64,000 nt of DNA from Rubritalea profundi (GCF_002954445.1 NZ_MQWA01000001.1:920586-984585), one strand, 5' to 3'. Shown: positions 1-9,480, counted from the stretch's first letter. The notes: generated by a model from the sequence alone, not told the origin. Program-made: numbers and translations.

Positions 1-343
1 ATTCAGCGACTATAACTTAATTTATCATTCATCGAAACAGTGACGAAAGCTGAGTGAAATCACCACGGAAAAGCCCTACTTACATCAGCCGAACACAGAA
101 ACCTGTATATTTAAGTTCTCATTTTAAGAACAACGTTGAACCATAGATGGTACATTAGGCACATTAAAGGGTGCAATTAATATGCAAAAAAAAGCAATAG
201 GAAGTCCGACTAACGAGAATCATTTGCGATTGATCTTAAAGCACTAGAATACTAGCTCTAGTTACATCAAAGATCCAAACGGTGGTGACTGCATGTAATC
301 ACATACAACGATGCAAATCAAGTATCGAGAAGCTCATGGACTG
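1..343. other. intergenic, nothing recognised
   Basis: No reading frame in this stretch resembles a protein I know, and there is no RNA gene or clear regulatory signal. The homology shared between the two IS copies of this window stops at about 344, so this DNA is either the flank of a deletion that removed the rest of the element or unrelated sequence. Confidence 0.4.
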
Positions 344-683
344 AATGCTAGCAGATTTCAGAACGGGCCATACGAGCAAGGTGATGAGGATCTGGGGGGC
401 TCAACGGCACCAGATCTGCGGCACTTTGGCATACACTTAAAAAGCAGAGCAACTAGATTAAAGCGTCTCATTCCCTCATGAAATTCGTTATCATCTAGAG
501 TATTCTGTTGGCAAAATGCGTCAGAATTTGGAGTGCAGGAAATCCGAGTGACTTTATGGCCATTTTGGTCGAGTGGTGGATTGCTAGTCTCGTGTTTTAT
601 CATATGAGCAGCATAAGCCACACGCCCATTTACTCACGTCAACCCTTGCGTCTTTGAGTGTTTTTTAATCGCCGGAATGTGAG
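344..683 (-). mobile_element. truncated left end of an IS4-like element (copy 1)
   Basis: About 340 bp on the minus strand matches 33563-33906 on the plus strand closely, with scattered substitutions and single-base indels. The outer edge (668-683) is ATCGCCGGAATGTGAG, the complement of the left terminal repeat of copy 2. The ORF inside (358-621, minus) corresponds to the N-terminal part of the transposase-derived frame of copy 2 and shares the segment RRFNLVALLFKC. A one-base indel ends it early. Everything beyond the first ~340 bp of the element is missing, so this is a dead fragment. Its assignment to an IS4-type element rests on copy 2, where the same sequence runs into a recognisable transposase remnant. 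Confidence 0.75.
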
Positions 684-769
684 AGGTAGCCATTGCAACC
701 AGAGGCAGAGGCACAAGAGGTGAAGAGTAATGCGGACAATGCTAGAGTGCTAAATGCTAATAGGCGTAT
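684..769 (-). pseudogene. orphan lipoprotein signal peptide abutting the IS end
   Basis: On the minus strand an open frame reads RLLAFSTLALSALLFTSC followed by ASASG and then runs into the IS terminal repeat, where it stops. This is a typical lipoprotein signal: positive n-region, hydrophobic core, lipobox-like FTSC. There is no ATG; an ATA sits where the start would be expected (769-767). It could be the broken 5' end of a lipoprotein gene cut by the IS. RlpA is a lipoprotein and an orphan rlpA 3' end lies beside the other IS copy, so the two may be halves of one gene, but that link is inference. Confidence 0.35.
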
Positions 770-861
770 GGTCGAATGTAAGATGGTAACGAGGTGGCTG
801 TCACATCGAAAAATGAATTCGGTTGCCTTTTTTTGAGACTGGGTGATTCTAAGTTAGATTG

Positions 862-1485
862 ATGCAACGTATTGTTCAGCCAGAGATTTTAGATACGCTC
901 TCCTCAGATGATCCTGAGGCGAAACGGAGTCGTGCCGATTTACGGTTTATAAATAAAATGATGGGGGGAGAGGCTTGGGTCTTACGAGAGCTTAAAAAGC
1001 TCGAAGGAGTGGAGTGTGTGGTTGAGTTGGGAGCTGGGGAAGGATGTTTAGCTTCTTCCATCAAGGCTGCTTTACCTGAGGTTCGTATTTTGGCTATTGA
1101 TCTGGTTGGAGCACCAGATTTGGCGGGCGATGGGGTCGAATGGCTTCAGGCAGATGTATTGAGCGAGGCTTACACAGTGGGAGCCAGCACAGTGGTGGTG
1201 GCTAATCTGTTTCTACATCATTTAGACAAAGAGGTATTGGCTTCTTTAGGGCAGCGAGTGCGCGGTGCTAAAGCGTTGCTCTTCGCAGAACCTTACCGCA
1301 GTAGTTTTGCGCTATTTTGGGCTCGATTGATCTATCCTTTTGTTGGGAGGGTGACTCGATATGACATGTTGGTAAGTATCCGTGCTGGTTTCCGTGAGGG
1401 GGAGATTCAGAAGCTTCTTGCTGCTCCTTTTGAGTGGTCTGAGTCGGTTGGTATTTTTGGAGGGATTCGTAGTAAAGCGCGATGA
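862..1485 (+). CDS. class I SAM-dependent methyltransferase
   Basis: A protein of about 207 aa with a Rossmann SAM-binding motif I, VVELGAGEG, near residue 58, an acidic end of the second strand (ILAIDL), and a post-motif region VVVANLFLHHL, as in class I methyltransferases. The track begins at a TTG (859) directly before an ATG (862); the ATG is the more natural start. Its stop overlaps the next gene in an ATGA. It is the first gene of a tight three-gene unit with a flavoprotein and a type III polyketide synthase. In Streptomyces the srs operon combines the same three activities to make methylated alkylquinones, so O- or C-methylation of a polyketide phenol is the likely role. The substrate is unknown. 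Confidence 0.8.
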   Translation: MQRIVQPEILDTLSSDDPEAKRSRADLRFINKMMGGEAWVLRELKKLEGVECVVELGAGEGCLASSIKAALPEVRILAIDLVGAPDLAGDGVEWLQADVLSEAYTVGASTVVVANLFLHHLDKEVLASLGQRVRGAKALLFAEPYRSSFALFWARLIYPFVGRVTRYDMLVSIRAGFREGEIQKLLAAPFEWSESVGIFGGIRSKAR

Positions 1486-2498
1486 AAGAGATTCAAATAA
1501 TAGGCGGTGGATTAGCTGGGCTTTCTTTAGGGATTGCTCTGCGTAACAATGGGGTGCCTGTCGTGTTACATGAGAGTGGAGTCTATCCCCAGCATAAGGT
1601 TTGTGGGGAGTTTATCTGTGGTGTGGAAGATTCAGTGCTGGAGAATCTAGGTATCCAGACCTGCCTAGATAATGCCAAAATACATCAAAGACTCAAGTGG
1701 TGGGTGGATGGAGTTAAGGTAGTCGATAAGGCGCTACCACGACCAGCAAGAGGAATTTCCCGGTATGTGTTAGATCAACGGCTCGCTGAACATTTTGAAA
1801 AGTTAGGCGGACTTCTAATGACCCCGTCACGGGTGAGGTCGGATTTTGGCGAGGGCGTGGTGAGGGCGTGTGGTAAGAGGAAGTCTGGCCATAAAGAATG
1901 GATTGGCCTGAAGTTGCATTTCTTGAAAGACGATCTCGCAGGTCTTGAGATGCATCTAGGCAAGATTGGCTACATGGGACTTTGTGATGTGGGGGGTGGT
2001 CGAGTGAATGCTTGTGGTCTCTTTCAAATGAACTCTCAGATCAAGGGGAAAGGGAGGCAGTTGTTTTTCAATTATCTTAGAAGTGCTGGTTTAGATTATC
2101 TTGCGGGCATTTTGGATGAGTTAGAGTCTGATGATTCCTCATTTTCCGCAACTGCTGGCTTTGCTCTAGGCAAGCAAGAGTTGCAAAATGGTTTCAGCAT
2201 CGGTGATGCACAGTATTTGATTCCTCCCTTTACTGGAAATGGCATGAGCATGGCACTGGAATCCAGCGCCTTAGCCTTGGAGTCATTACTGGCTTATTCG
2301 GTTGGGGATATTTCATGGGATGCGGCCCAAAAAGAGTATCACCGTAAGCTGAAGTCTCAGTTTGGAAAACGCACGGCTTTAGCTTCCAGTATTCATCCAT
2401 TGATGTTTAATAACATCGGTAGAGCGTCCCTCAAGCAGCTAGCAAAACGCGACCTCCTTCCAATACCTTTTTTATTCACCCAACTCCGCACACCATGA
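1482..2498 (+). CDS. FAD-dependent oxidoreductase (geranylgeranyl-reductase/hydroxylase type)
   Basis: 338 aa. The N-terminus has the dinucleotide-binding fingerprint GGGLAGLSLGIAL followed by an acidic residue ending the second strand (VVLHE). KVCGEFICG near residue 40 is typical of the geranylgeranyl reductase/flavoprotein mono-oxygenase group. The C-terminal FAD motif is SIGDAQYLIPPFTGNGMSMA (GD plus proline-rich loop). The gene overlaps both neighbours by four bases (ATGA), showing translational coupling. In the context of a type III PKS it probably hydroxylates or oxidises the phenolic product to a quinone, as SrsC does in Streptomyces (recalled, not checked). Reduction of an isoprenoid side chain is an alternative. 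Confidence 0.82.
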   Translation: MKEIQIIGGGLAGLSLGIALRNNGVPVVLHESGVYPQHKVCGEFICGVEDSVLENLGIQTCLDNAKIHQRLKWWVDGVKVVDKALPRPARGISRYVLDQRLAEHFEKLGGLLMTPSRVRSDFGEGVVRACGKRKSGHKEWIGLKLHFLKDDLAGLEMHLGKIGYMGLCDVGGGRVNACGLFQMNSQIKGKGRQLFFNYLRSAGLDYLAGILDELESDDSSFSATAGFALGKQELQNGFSIGDAQYLIPPFTGNGMSMALESSALALESLLAYSVGDISWDAAQKEYHRKLKSQFGKRTALASSIHPLMFNNIGRASLKQLAKRDLLPIPFLFTQLRTP

Positions 2499-3517
2499 AA
2501 CTACTCTCCGTTGCCAGCGCCTTTCCCGAACATTCCTACACACAGGCTGAATGCCTAACCGCCATGCGTGGTGCACCTTTTTGGGAGGAACTCAATTCTC
2601 GTTCACGTCTGTTACTTGAGAAAGTTCTGTCCGGAAATAGTGGGATAGAGAAGCGTCATTTTTGCGTCGATTCATTAGAGCTAGCATGGAGTCGCGATGC
2701 GCAAGAACTCAATCAAGCGTACGAAAGGGAAGCTCCAGCTTTGGCTGCTAATGCCGTGCGGAAGGCTTTGGCTAAATCTGAAATTGACCCTAGTAAAGTC
2801 GATGCTCTATTTCTGTGTTCGTGCACTGGTTTTCTGTGTCCAGGAGTGAGTTCTTACCTAGCTGAAATATTAGGTCTACGGAGTGATGTGTTTCTGCAGG
2901 ATATGACGGGACTTGGTTGTGGTGCAGCAGTGCCGTTGATGCGAGCTGCAGAGGGTGTTGTGGCGTTAAATCCTGATGCGGTGGTCGTGACCGTTGCGGT
3001 AGAGGTGTGTTCTGCAGCATTCTTTGTCGAGGATGATTTCGGAGTGTTGATTAGTACCTGTCTTTTTGGTGATGGTGCTTCTGCTGTTGTTTGGTCTGGT
3101 AGAGCTGGCGGCTGGCAGGTGAAGAATTTTCAGTCATTACATTTCCCAGAGGAAAGAGAGAAAATTCGATTCACAAATGCTGGCGGAAAACTGCGCAATC
3201 AACTAGATAAGTCGGTTCCTGAATTAGCAGCGAAAGTTGTAGAGAGGCTCTATAAGATGCGATCATCTGAGCCGGATGCACTTGTCACACATGGTGGTGG
3301 TCGCGATGTGGTGGAAGCCTTGGAGCGTGTTTTGCCAATTGACTCGTTAGAGTATGCGCGTGCAGTGTTGGATCAATATGGAAATTTAAGTAGCCCGTCC
3401 GTCTTTGTCGCCCTAGAAAAATGTTTGGAATCCGCTCCAGATCTTGAGCATCTATGGATGTGTTCCTTTGGAGCTGGATTTTCTGCACATAGCTGTGAAC
3501 TGAGACGGGGAATTTAG
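2495..3517 (+). CDS. type III polyketide synthase (chalcone/stilbene synthase family)
   Basis: 340 aa, close to the usual 350-390 aa. The thiolase-fold catalytic triad is visible: Cys142 in TGLGCGAA, His266 in VTHGGG, and Asn297 in YGNLSSPSV. The Phe gatekeeper region and GDGASA motif are also present. The enzyme would condense malonyl-CoA units onto an acyl-CoA starter and cyclise the chain. With an upstream methyltransferase and flavoprotein in overlapping frames, the expected product is a methylated, oxidised alkylresorcinol or pyrone-type lipid. The starter unit cannot be read from the sequence. No terminator is evident; the next ~500 bp is decayed DNA. Confidence 0.9.
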   Translation: MKLLSVASAFPEHSYTQAECLTAMRGAPFWEELNSRSRLLLEKVLSGNSGIEKRHFCVDSLELAWSRDAQELNQAYEREAPALAANAVRKALAKSEIDPSKVDALFLCSCTGFLCPGVSSYLAEILGLRSDVFLQDMTGLGCGAAVPLMRAAEGVVALNPDAVVVTVAVEVCSAAFFVEDDFGVLISTCLFGDGASAVVWSGRAGGWQVKNFQSLHFPEEREKIRFTNAGGKLRNQLDKSVPELAAKVVERLYKMRSSEPDALVTHGGGRDVVEALERVLPIDSLEYARAVLDQYGNLSSPSVFVALEKCLESAPDLEHLWMCSFGAGFSAHSCELRRGI

Positions 3518-3544
3518 GCTACTAGCTGAACACATAGAACAAGG

Positions 3545-4034
3545 ATGGTCGTATTTGAGATTGCCAGCTCATTTATTCCACTGAGTAAAGCTGCTAAGTT
3601 TTCTAAAGTTACGCAAGCCGATTGGTTGCAAGAACTCTCGAATCGCAATATTCTGGGAGTTCTTGGATGGGGTGCGTAAAATCTAAAGCAGCAGTCCTTG
3701 CGGATAAGTTTGAGACCACTAATACCATCTCGACAGTTATCTTGAAGGAATGGGTGTTATTCGGTATTTTAGTCAGCCAGCAGAGCTGAAAAGTGTGAAG
3801 GTGCAGGAGATCGTTGATTCTAGCTGCTTTAGTCGTCGGTCAGGTAGCCCGCTACGTTTCCTCCTCCCGCCTTGCTACAATCAACGATCTCCAGTTCCAT
3901 TCCACCAATCTAACTGTCGAAATGGTATAAAGTGTGTGTGTTGTTGCAGGCACGCTCGTTCATGTACCTCACGCCGAGGACTCACAGATCATTACAAGCC
4001 GATTGAAGAGGTTCAGGCTGATGATATAGTGTGA
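3545..4034 (+). pseudogene. decayed Hint-domain gene fragment (polymorphic-toxin-like)
   Basis: No intact gene lies here, but pieces in different frames fit one protein. Near 3937 one frame reads CVVAGTLVHV, the start of a Hint (intein-like) domain. About 50 bases later, one frame over, comes YKPIEEVQADDIV, matching the usual KPIEEI.VGD.V continuation of that domain, and then a stop. Upstream, from an ATG at 3545, a frame reads FIPLSKAAKFSKVTQ and is broken by a stop, continuing in another frame. Hint domains of this type sit before the toxin tip of large secreted polymorphic toxins. Several frameshifts and an absent C-terminus mark this as a remnant. Confidence 0.6.
3806..3892. repeat. 14-bp inverted repeat with ~59-nt loop
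   Basis: GGAGATCGTTGATT (3806-3819) and AATCAACGATCTCC (3879-3892) are perfect reverse complements. The arms lie inside the decayed Hint gene. I see no known recombination-site motif around them. It could be a chance or secondary structure left by a rearrangement. Confidence 0.5.
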
Positions 4035-4075
4035 GCTAGCAGTGAGCAAACACTCCCATAGAAAGATAAACATTT

Positions 4076-4109
4076 GAAGGTTCCCTATAAAATAGGGATG
4101 GGCACCTTC
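4076..4109. repeat. nested hairpin, possible diverged repeat-family member
   Basis: An outer GAAGGT/ACCTTC pair encloses a perfect 7-bp stem TCCCTAT-AAA-ATAGGGA. The sequence that follows (tctattagtctgtctg) loosely resembles the repeat seen at 51953, 54679 and 54916. It may act as a terminator between the decayed DNA and the convergent operon, but has no T run. Confidence 0.35.
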
Positions 4110-4234
4110 TAGACTCTATTCTCTATTAGTCTGTCTGTTAAATTTGCGTCTGGTCGGAGCTTAGCCTTTTGAGGGCTAGGCGATGAGCGTTGCCAGCCAG
4201 ACTGTATATATATATTTTAGCCCTGTCCAGACGA

Positions 4235-7200
4235 TCAATCATCCAGCTCCAGTGGATCAAAGCCATCGATCGGGGCTTCTTCGGGTTTGTGTACCTTGAG
4301 CAGCACTTTTCCGGCGCGGGCCTGGAGGGCTTTCCATGCGGGGTAATAGCGGAAATCCTTACCAGCGACACCACCGCGTAGCTGAGTGACCTCAATGTAT
4401 TCGATCACGTCTTGGAGTGATTTTGCGGCAATCTTACCATCGGCAGTGCTAGGATTCTTTAAGCCTTCTGCCACATTGATCAAACTGTTCGCAGCGGTCG
4501 GAATGCCTTTTTTCAAGCAATACATCAGAGTCTTCATGGCGCGAGCTTCGTGGATGTGGCCGAGGTATTTGACCATCCGTAGGTCGAGGTTGAGTCGGAG
4601 CATAGCATCGGCGAACTTGAGGGCGTCAGAGTTGGAGACATCTCCGTAACCTTTTGGTCCGACTACCATGCGGCGAACCGCCTGGGCACCCACGAGGCGA
4701 GCTCTGGTCGGGCCAGATGTGGCGATCTCTAGCAGGATCTGGTCAGCCTCGCGGCTCGGTGAGTAGGACAATGCGAAGATGAGCTTTGCAAGCTCCTTCA
4801 TCTCTGCATCGGCAGCAAGCTTTTTGAGTGCTGCCATACTTCCAGCGTCGCCGAGTTGGCCGAGGGTGTAATAGAGTGATGGTCGAACAAGTTCGGAGCT
4901 CTTGGAAAGCATGCCGATGAGGGCCTTGCTGACTTTTGCGACGTGGGCAGCATCGTCACGGCGGGACAGGATGGCCTGTTCGCAACCGCGTAGGTCTTCC
5001 TCAGTCTTGGCATTTTTGAGATGGGCAAGCACATCTGGCAAGAGCTTGTCACCACCGATGTCGAAGGCAGCTATCAGTGCGGCTTGGCGGAGAACTGGAC
5101 TGTCATGACCCATCGCTTGCTTGGCGAGCTTGAGGCCAGCAGTGGACTTGGCAGTGGTTAGCACTTCGAGAATTCCGGCTGCAGATTGTGGGTCTTTGGT
5201 TTTTGCGAAAAGTGAAGTAAGCGTCGCATCGCCGCCAGCAGGAACTAGAGCCAGTGCGAGTTTCTGACTGTGCTGACGCAAGCGCCAGTATTCGTGTCCG
5301 AGGTACGGCAGCAGATCTTGCATGGCATCCTGAGCGAGGGTATCGCTAAGGAAAGTCATCGCTGCCATCTGGCGGAAATAGATTTTGCGTGCGGGGTCCT
5401 TGAGGGTGTCGCGGCAGAGCTTTAGCTTCGCTCCGGTGCCGTCGAGGGCATCGAGTTTGGCTTGGAACATCTTACGTACGTCTGGCTCAATACTCGGTAG
5501 CTTGACCGGATTTTTTGCTGCGACGATGAGTTTGTAGTATTTGTCCAAGCCATAGAGGACCTTCTTCTCGCCCTCGAGAACCATGACCGTCATCAATGGA
5601 TCGTCAATAAGGCTGACGCCGAGAGGTTCGATAAATTCGTAGAAAGCTCCGGGTTGTTTCTCAACCGCCTTTGGAACGACCAGATTTCGCTTGAAGCCAA
5701 CGTGTGGGCGGATGTGGCGTGGGATTGCAGCTTTTTTAAGTGCTCGGTGACCTGCAGCTTGAACAGCCTCGTGGTAGTTAAATTTAGCTAACAGGTTCTG
5801 TGCTGGTTCGCTTCGGTTGGCGAACATTTGGTCGACGATTTGCTCCTCTTCAGCAGCGAAGGTCAGTGGACCGGCGAGCTTGACGATGGTGTCCTTGCCC
5901 CAAACTTTGAGACGTGAGCCCGTGAATGTCTTATGGGCTGGGTCTAAAAGGATGAGACTCTCCAGAGCCTCGTGCACGAGGTCTTCGTCAAAACCTGCTT
6001 CGAAAGGAGTGTTGGAGAGGACGTTGTTTTTACCGAATAGTGCGTATTGGGATGCATTTCTTATGCTATTTGGTGATAAGGCGACCGGATCTTCGATTGT
6101 TGCTCCCAGTATTGCGAGCTGTGTGTCCTCGGCATCGGTAGCTTTGGAAATGACTTTCACTGCGGTGATCTGAACGAAGTCCTTTGGATCGCTAAGAAGC
6201 GGGGTGAGTTTGGAGAGATTTTGCAGTACAGCATCGTTGCCACAGGCTCCGAGGGTGCGTAGGGCTCCATCGCGGAAGCGCGATTCCTCGCTCTTCAGTA
6301 ATGCGACGACGCGAGGGACGATTTCCTTTTCGCCGGCTTGAAAGCGCTTGCCAAGTTCCCTGGCGAAAATGCCTCGGACCTTTGGTTTGAAGATATCGAG
6401 CAGGTCGATGAGTTCATCGGTGCTGCGTTCCTGCCATGGTGTGCCATCAATTTGCTTGAGCCACGGGTCGTTAAATTGCGGCCGCGCGCTAGTCATGAGT
6501 TGCTTCATTTCCCGCTCGGTCGGGTAGAGGTCCTCGTCAGGGTTCTTACCAGTGATGAGGGTCTGCTTGAGGTAAACCGCCTGGTGGAGGATCTCAGTGG
6601 CAGTGGGGTCGCGGAGGGTTTTGTGTTCGATCGTTGGTGAGTGGTAGACAAAGCTGCCGTCAAACATCCGGCAGAGCGTACGGCGCCAGCGGAGGTTGCG
6701 CTCATTGTAGGCGCGGACTTTAGGTCCACACATTCCGGCGGCCCATGACGACCAGTTTCCGTGGTAGTCGTGACCGTGGCCACCGCGGCGGGTGAAGGCA
6801 CAGTGGCTGGACATCATGAAGAAGTATTTGGCGCCGTATTTATCTCCGAGGAGTTTCATGGCGAAGGCGATACCGGTGTTCTTGCCATTACTGTCATCAG
6901 TGGCTGCAGCGCCAAAATCACCATAAGGGATGGCACCTTGGTCGACGTAGGAGCCGAAGAATTTGTGGGCGCGCTCGATAGCTTGGTCGATCTCTGGGTG
7001 TTCGATGCCGAGTTTTTTGGCGAGGGTGATGAGGAAGAAGCAACGGTTACCCGCGGCGTTTAGCGCACCGTAGCCGGGGTTCATGCGGTGAAATTCACCA
7101 CCATTGAAGGATGGGTAGGCGAAGGTGTGTCCCCAACTTCCGCCGGCGCTCTGTCCTAGCGCAGCATCGATGGCGAACTTGCGTAAGGCAGGAAGAACAA

Positions 7201-8209
7201 ACTTGTCGCCAGTGGCTTCATAGTAGAGTGCGCAGTTGAGTCCGGTGAATCCGTGATGCCAGCTCTGGTAGCCCTTGCCACCTCTGTAGCCGGGCTCAAA
7301 CATTGCACCAGCTGGGACTGTAGGCGGGTGCCATTGTCTAGCATCTTTACTACGTACCCAGTCGTGCACGATCTTGCGGTGCTCGGGTTTTCCTGAGGAT
7401 ACTAGGGCTATTGCTTCTATTATACCGCCTCTGCCGCTACGCGGTTGTTTGGGGTCGACCACAAATCTTTTTTCCAATACTTTCCAAGCTTCCTCGAGGA
7501 TCTGAGCAGTCTTCGGGCAGTCGTAGGGAGCGGTGTCGCTGTAGTCGGGGAATACGCGCAGGCTTAGGGCGACTTCCAATGTGCTGGGGATGACTGGGAA
7601 TTCACTAAATCCTTTTGCCTCTTTGCTGCGGGCTTCTTCAGGTTTCCACTCGTAGAGGGTATTGTCATTGCGTGCCTTGTCGAAGAGTTTGTCGATGTCT
7701 ACGCCTGAGACATCCTTTTTGCCGCTGCGCTTGATGTAGTTTTTATCGCGCCAGACCTGGAAGGTGATTTTGCCGGCATTTTTCTCTCGCTCGGCTTCAA
7801 CGATTGCCTTGCCGATGAGTTGGCCGATGTGGCCGCCGGAGACGAACTTCTTGCCATTCATTCCAGTGATGACATCGCCTCTCTGGAATTTCCCATCAGC
7901 GGGTGAACCTTTCAAGGTTGCAACCACCTGGATCTGGTCACCTTTGAATCTATAATCAATCATCTGGCCCACGATGCCTGTTGGCCCTAGGCTCCAGGTT
8001 GGTGGTGGTCCCAGCTTGCTGCCGGTAGGCATAGGGTCGCCTTTGGTGAGGTCGGGCAGATTGCCAGCGCGTTCGGCCTCCTCGCCGAGGTCACCGCCCT
8101 TTTCCAGAGCTTCAATTTGCTCCGGCGTGTGGGTGCGCTCTTCCGCAGAAAGAGGAAAGGTCAAAAGACCCAAGATGAGGGCCGGAGTTAGAAATGGAAT
8201 GGTTTTCAT
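4235..8209 (-). CDS. exported PDZ / DUF6288-type / HEAT-repeat protein
   Basis: 1324 aa. Residues 1-22 form a Sec signal peptide ending LSAEE. A PDZ-like domain covers about residues 65-155 (SPADGKFQRGDVITGMNG). A central alpha/alpha-toroid-like region (about 230-570) carries HGHDYHGNWSSWAAGM and WRRTLCRMFDGSF, which I associate with DUF6288 proteins of Planctomycetes and Verrucomicrobia. From about residue 580 onwards there are HEAT-like helical repeats. It is the last gene of the minus-strand train, 110 bp downstream of the previous gene, and probably works in the periplasm with the ExbB/ExbD-linked complex as a scaffold or processing factor. No catalytic residues can be assigned. The domain name is from memory of the family. 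Confidence 0.75.
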   Translation of the reverse strand: MKTIPFLTPALILGLLTFPLSAEERTHTPEQIEALEKGGDLGEEAERAGNLPDLTKGDPMPTGSKLGPPPTWSLGPTGIVGQMIDYRFKGDQIQVVATLKGSPADGKFQRGDVITGMNGKKFVSGGHIGQLIGKAIVEAEREKNAGKITFQVWRDKNYIKRSGKKDVSGVDIDKLFDKARNDNTLYEWKPEEARSKEAKGFSEFPVIPSTLEVALSLRVFPDYSDTAPYDCPKTAQILEEAWKVLEKRFVVDPKQPRSGRGGIIEAIALVSSGKPEHRKIVHDWVRSKDARQWHPPTVPAGAMFEPGYRGGKGYQSWHHGFTGLNCALYYEATGDKFVLPALRKFAIDAALGQSAGGSWGHTFAYPSFNGGEFHRMNPGYGALNAAGNRCFFLITLAKKLGIEHPEIDQAIERAHKFFGSYVDQGAIPYGDFGAAATDDSNGKNTGIAFAMKLLGDKYGAKYFFMMSSHCAFTRRGGHGHDYHGNWSSWAAGMCGPKVRAYNERNLRWRRTLCRMFDGSFVYHSPTIEHKTLRDPTATEILHQAVYLKQTLITGKNPDEDLYPTEREMKQLMTSARPQFNDPWLKQIDGTPWQERSTDELIDLLDIFKPKVRGIFARELGKRFQAGEKEIVPRVVALLKSEESRFRDGALRTLGACGNDAVLQNLSKLTPLLSDPKDFVQITAVKVISKATDAEDTQLAILGATIEDPVALSPNSIRNASQYALFGKNNVLSNTPFEAGFDEDLVHEALESLILLDPAHKTFTGSRLKVWGKDTIVKLAGPLTFAAEEEQIVDQMFANRSEPAQNLLAKFNYHEAVQAAGHRALKKAAIPRHIRPHVGFKRNLVVPKAVEKQPGAFYEFIEPLGVSLIDDPLMTVMVLEGEKKVLYGLDKYYKLIVAAKNPVKLPSIEPDVRKMFQAKLDALDGTGAKLKLCRDTLKDPARKIYFRQMAAMTFLSDTLAQDAMQDLLPYLGHEYWRLRQHSQKLALALVPAGGDATLTSLFAKTKDPQSAAGILEVLTTAKSTAGLKLAKQAMGHDSPVLRQAALIAAFDIGGDKLLPDVLAHLKNAKTEEDLRGCEQAILSRRDDAAHVAKVSKALIGMLSKSSELVRPSLYYTLGQLGDAGSMAALKKLAADAEMKELAKLIFALSYSPSREADQILLEIATSGPTRARLVGAQAVRRMVVGPKGYGDVSNSDALKFADAMLRLNLDLRMVKYLGHIHEARAMKTLMYCLKKGIPTAANSLINVAEGLKNPSTADGKIAAKSLQDVIEYIEVTQLRGGVAGKDFRYYPAWKALQARAGKVLLKVHKPEEAPIDGFDPLELDD

Positions 8210-8319
8210 GATGTGAATGCTGGAAAGATATCTAGTATGGGTGAATTCGCTGGACTCGGATAGTGGATTAAGTCATCAGACTAGGCTCTGAACACTTTAA
8301 TCTGTTAGAATGTTGAATT

Positions 8320-9480
8320 CTAATCAGCGGTGTTGCCTTGGGAATTGAGGATGAGCGAAAACCCAGTGGCTTTGGCCAGGATGGCAAAATTTTGTTTTTG
8401 GACTTCCGGCATCGGAGTTTTGAGATCCCAGACGACGTGTACGCTTTGTTTTACCTTGGCGCGAGTTTCCTTGCGTTTGGTGAGGAGTTCCAAAAATCGT
8501 TCGATCAACTGCTCGGATCGGGCAGCGGAATCGACAACAAATGAGCTACGTCCAAACCAAATGGTTTCGAAGATGAAATCGTTATCGATGGTTCCAAGCT
8601 CACTCTCGGCCCGCAGGACATCGACCTTTTCCCGGCACAGTGACACGCGGCGAAATGACTCGGGGATCTTGGCGGTGGATTCCTTGTCATCGGTAAGATA
8701 AACAAATGAATCACCACGCTTGGCTAGTCTGGCCAAATCGGCAGGACTGGGCCGTTCGACTACGACTGGCAGCGGCGTCAGGCCATTGAGCCAGGCACTT
8801 GGCAACGACAGGGGAAATGATTCCTTGCCATAGATGTTGGCTCGTTTCAGATAATCATAACCGACCATGACAAGTCCCAAGGCGATAAGAAATCGAATGG
8901 TTTTCAGGTTTAGGGAATCCAAACGATGTGCCATTGCTAGATCCTCCTCCATCATCACCACGGGAACGGCTTCTTCCATGCCCTCGAGAAATTCCGAGTC
9001 GGCGGCTTTGATCGCATTTCCGCCTCCGACTGCCGACTCGACACTGCCGTCATCGACACCGCCTGCGGTGCGGGATTTCTTTCCTTTTTTCCAATCTGGG
9101 GTACCCGTCTTGTTGACCTGGTCCATATATTTCAGGTCGTCTTGCTCCATTCCTGCGCGGTCGAGCGAATCACTGGCGGAGTCCTCGGCGAAGCGGACAT
9201 CTGAGAGGTCCTTGCCGCGGCTATCCTTGATTGCCTGGCGGCTTGCTTCTTCCAGTGCCTGTTGGGCGGCGATCTCCTCGCTGCGGTCAGGTTGGATCAG
9301 GTTGACGTAGTTTGTTGAGTTATGTCTGGCAAAAAAGAATGCAACGATGGCCAGCATCAATGCCATCGGGCAGAGCCAACGACGTGGTCCAGTAATAGCA
9401 TAGATCACCCACAGGATGGGCACCACACCCCATAGAAATACGCTGATGTATCCAGCTAGATTAAAGAAATCTGAGTTCAT
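8320..9480 (-). CDS. membrane protein of the ExbB/D-linked operon, unknown function
   Basis: 386 aa, not recognised. Hydrophobic segments lie at about residues 10-30 (FLWGVVPILWVIYAITG), 35-52 and 193-212. Between the second and third is a charged, Asp/Ser-rich soluble stretch. The C-terminal 170 residues are soluble with alternating beta and helical character. It overlaps the DUF4159 gene by four bases (ATGA), so it is translationally coupled to it and likely belongs to the same inner-membrane complex. Confidence 0.6.
   Translation of the reverse strand: MNSDFFNLAGYISVFLWGVVPILWVIYAITGPRRWLCPMALMLAIVAFFFARHNSTNYVNLIQPDRSEEIAAQQALEEASRQAIKDSRGKDLSDVRFAEDSASDSLDRAGMEQDDLKYMDQVNKTGTPDWKKGKKSRTAGGVDDGSVESAVGGGNAIKAADSEFLEGMEEAVPVVMMEEDLAMAHRLDSLNLKTIRFLIALGLVMVGYDYLKRANIYGKESFPLSLPSAWLNGLTPLPVVVERPSPADLARLAKRGDSFVYLTDDKESTAKIPESFRRVSLCREKVDVLRAESELGTIDNDFIFETIWFGRSSFVVDSAARSEQLIERFLELLTKRKETRAKVKQSVHVVWDLKTPMPEVQKQNFAILAKATGFSLILNSQGNTAD

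Noticed and set aside
3806-3892. 14-bp inverted repeat considered as an integron attC site
   Set aside because: The expected GTTRRRY and RYYYAAC core sites and asymmetric extra-helical bases are not there, and there is no cassette array.
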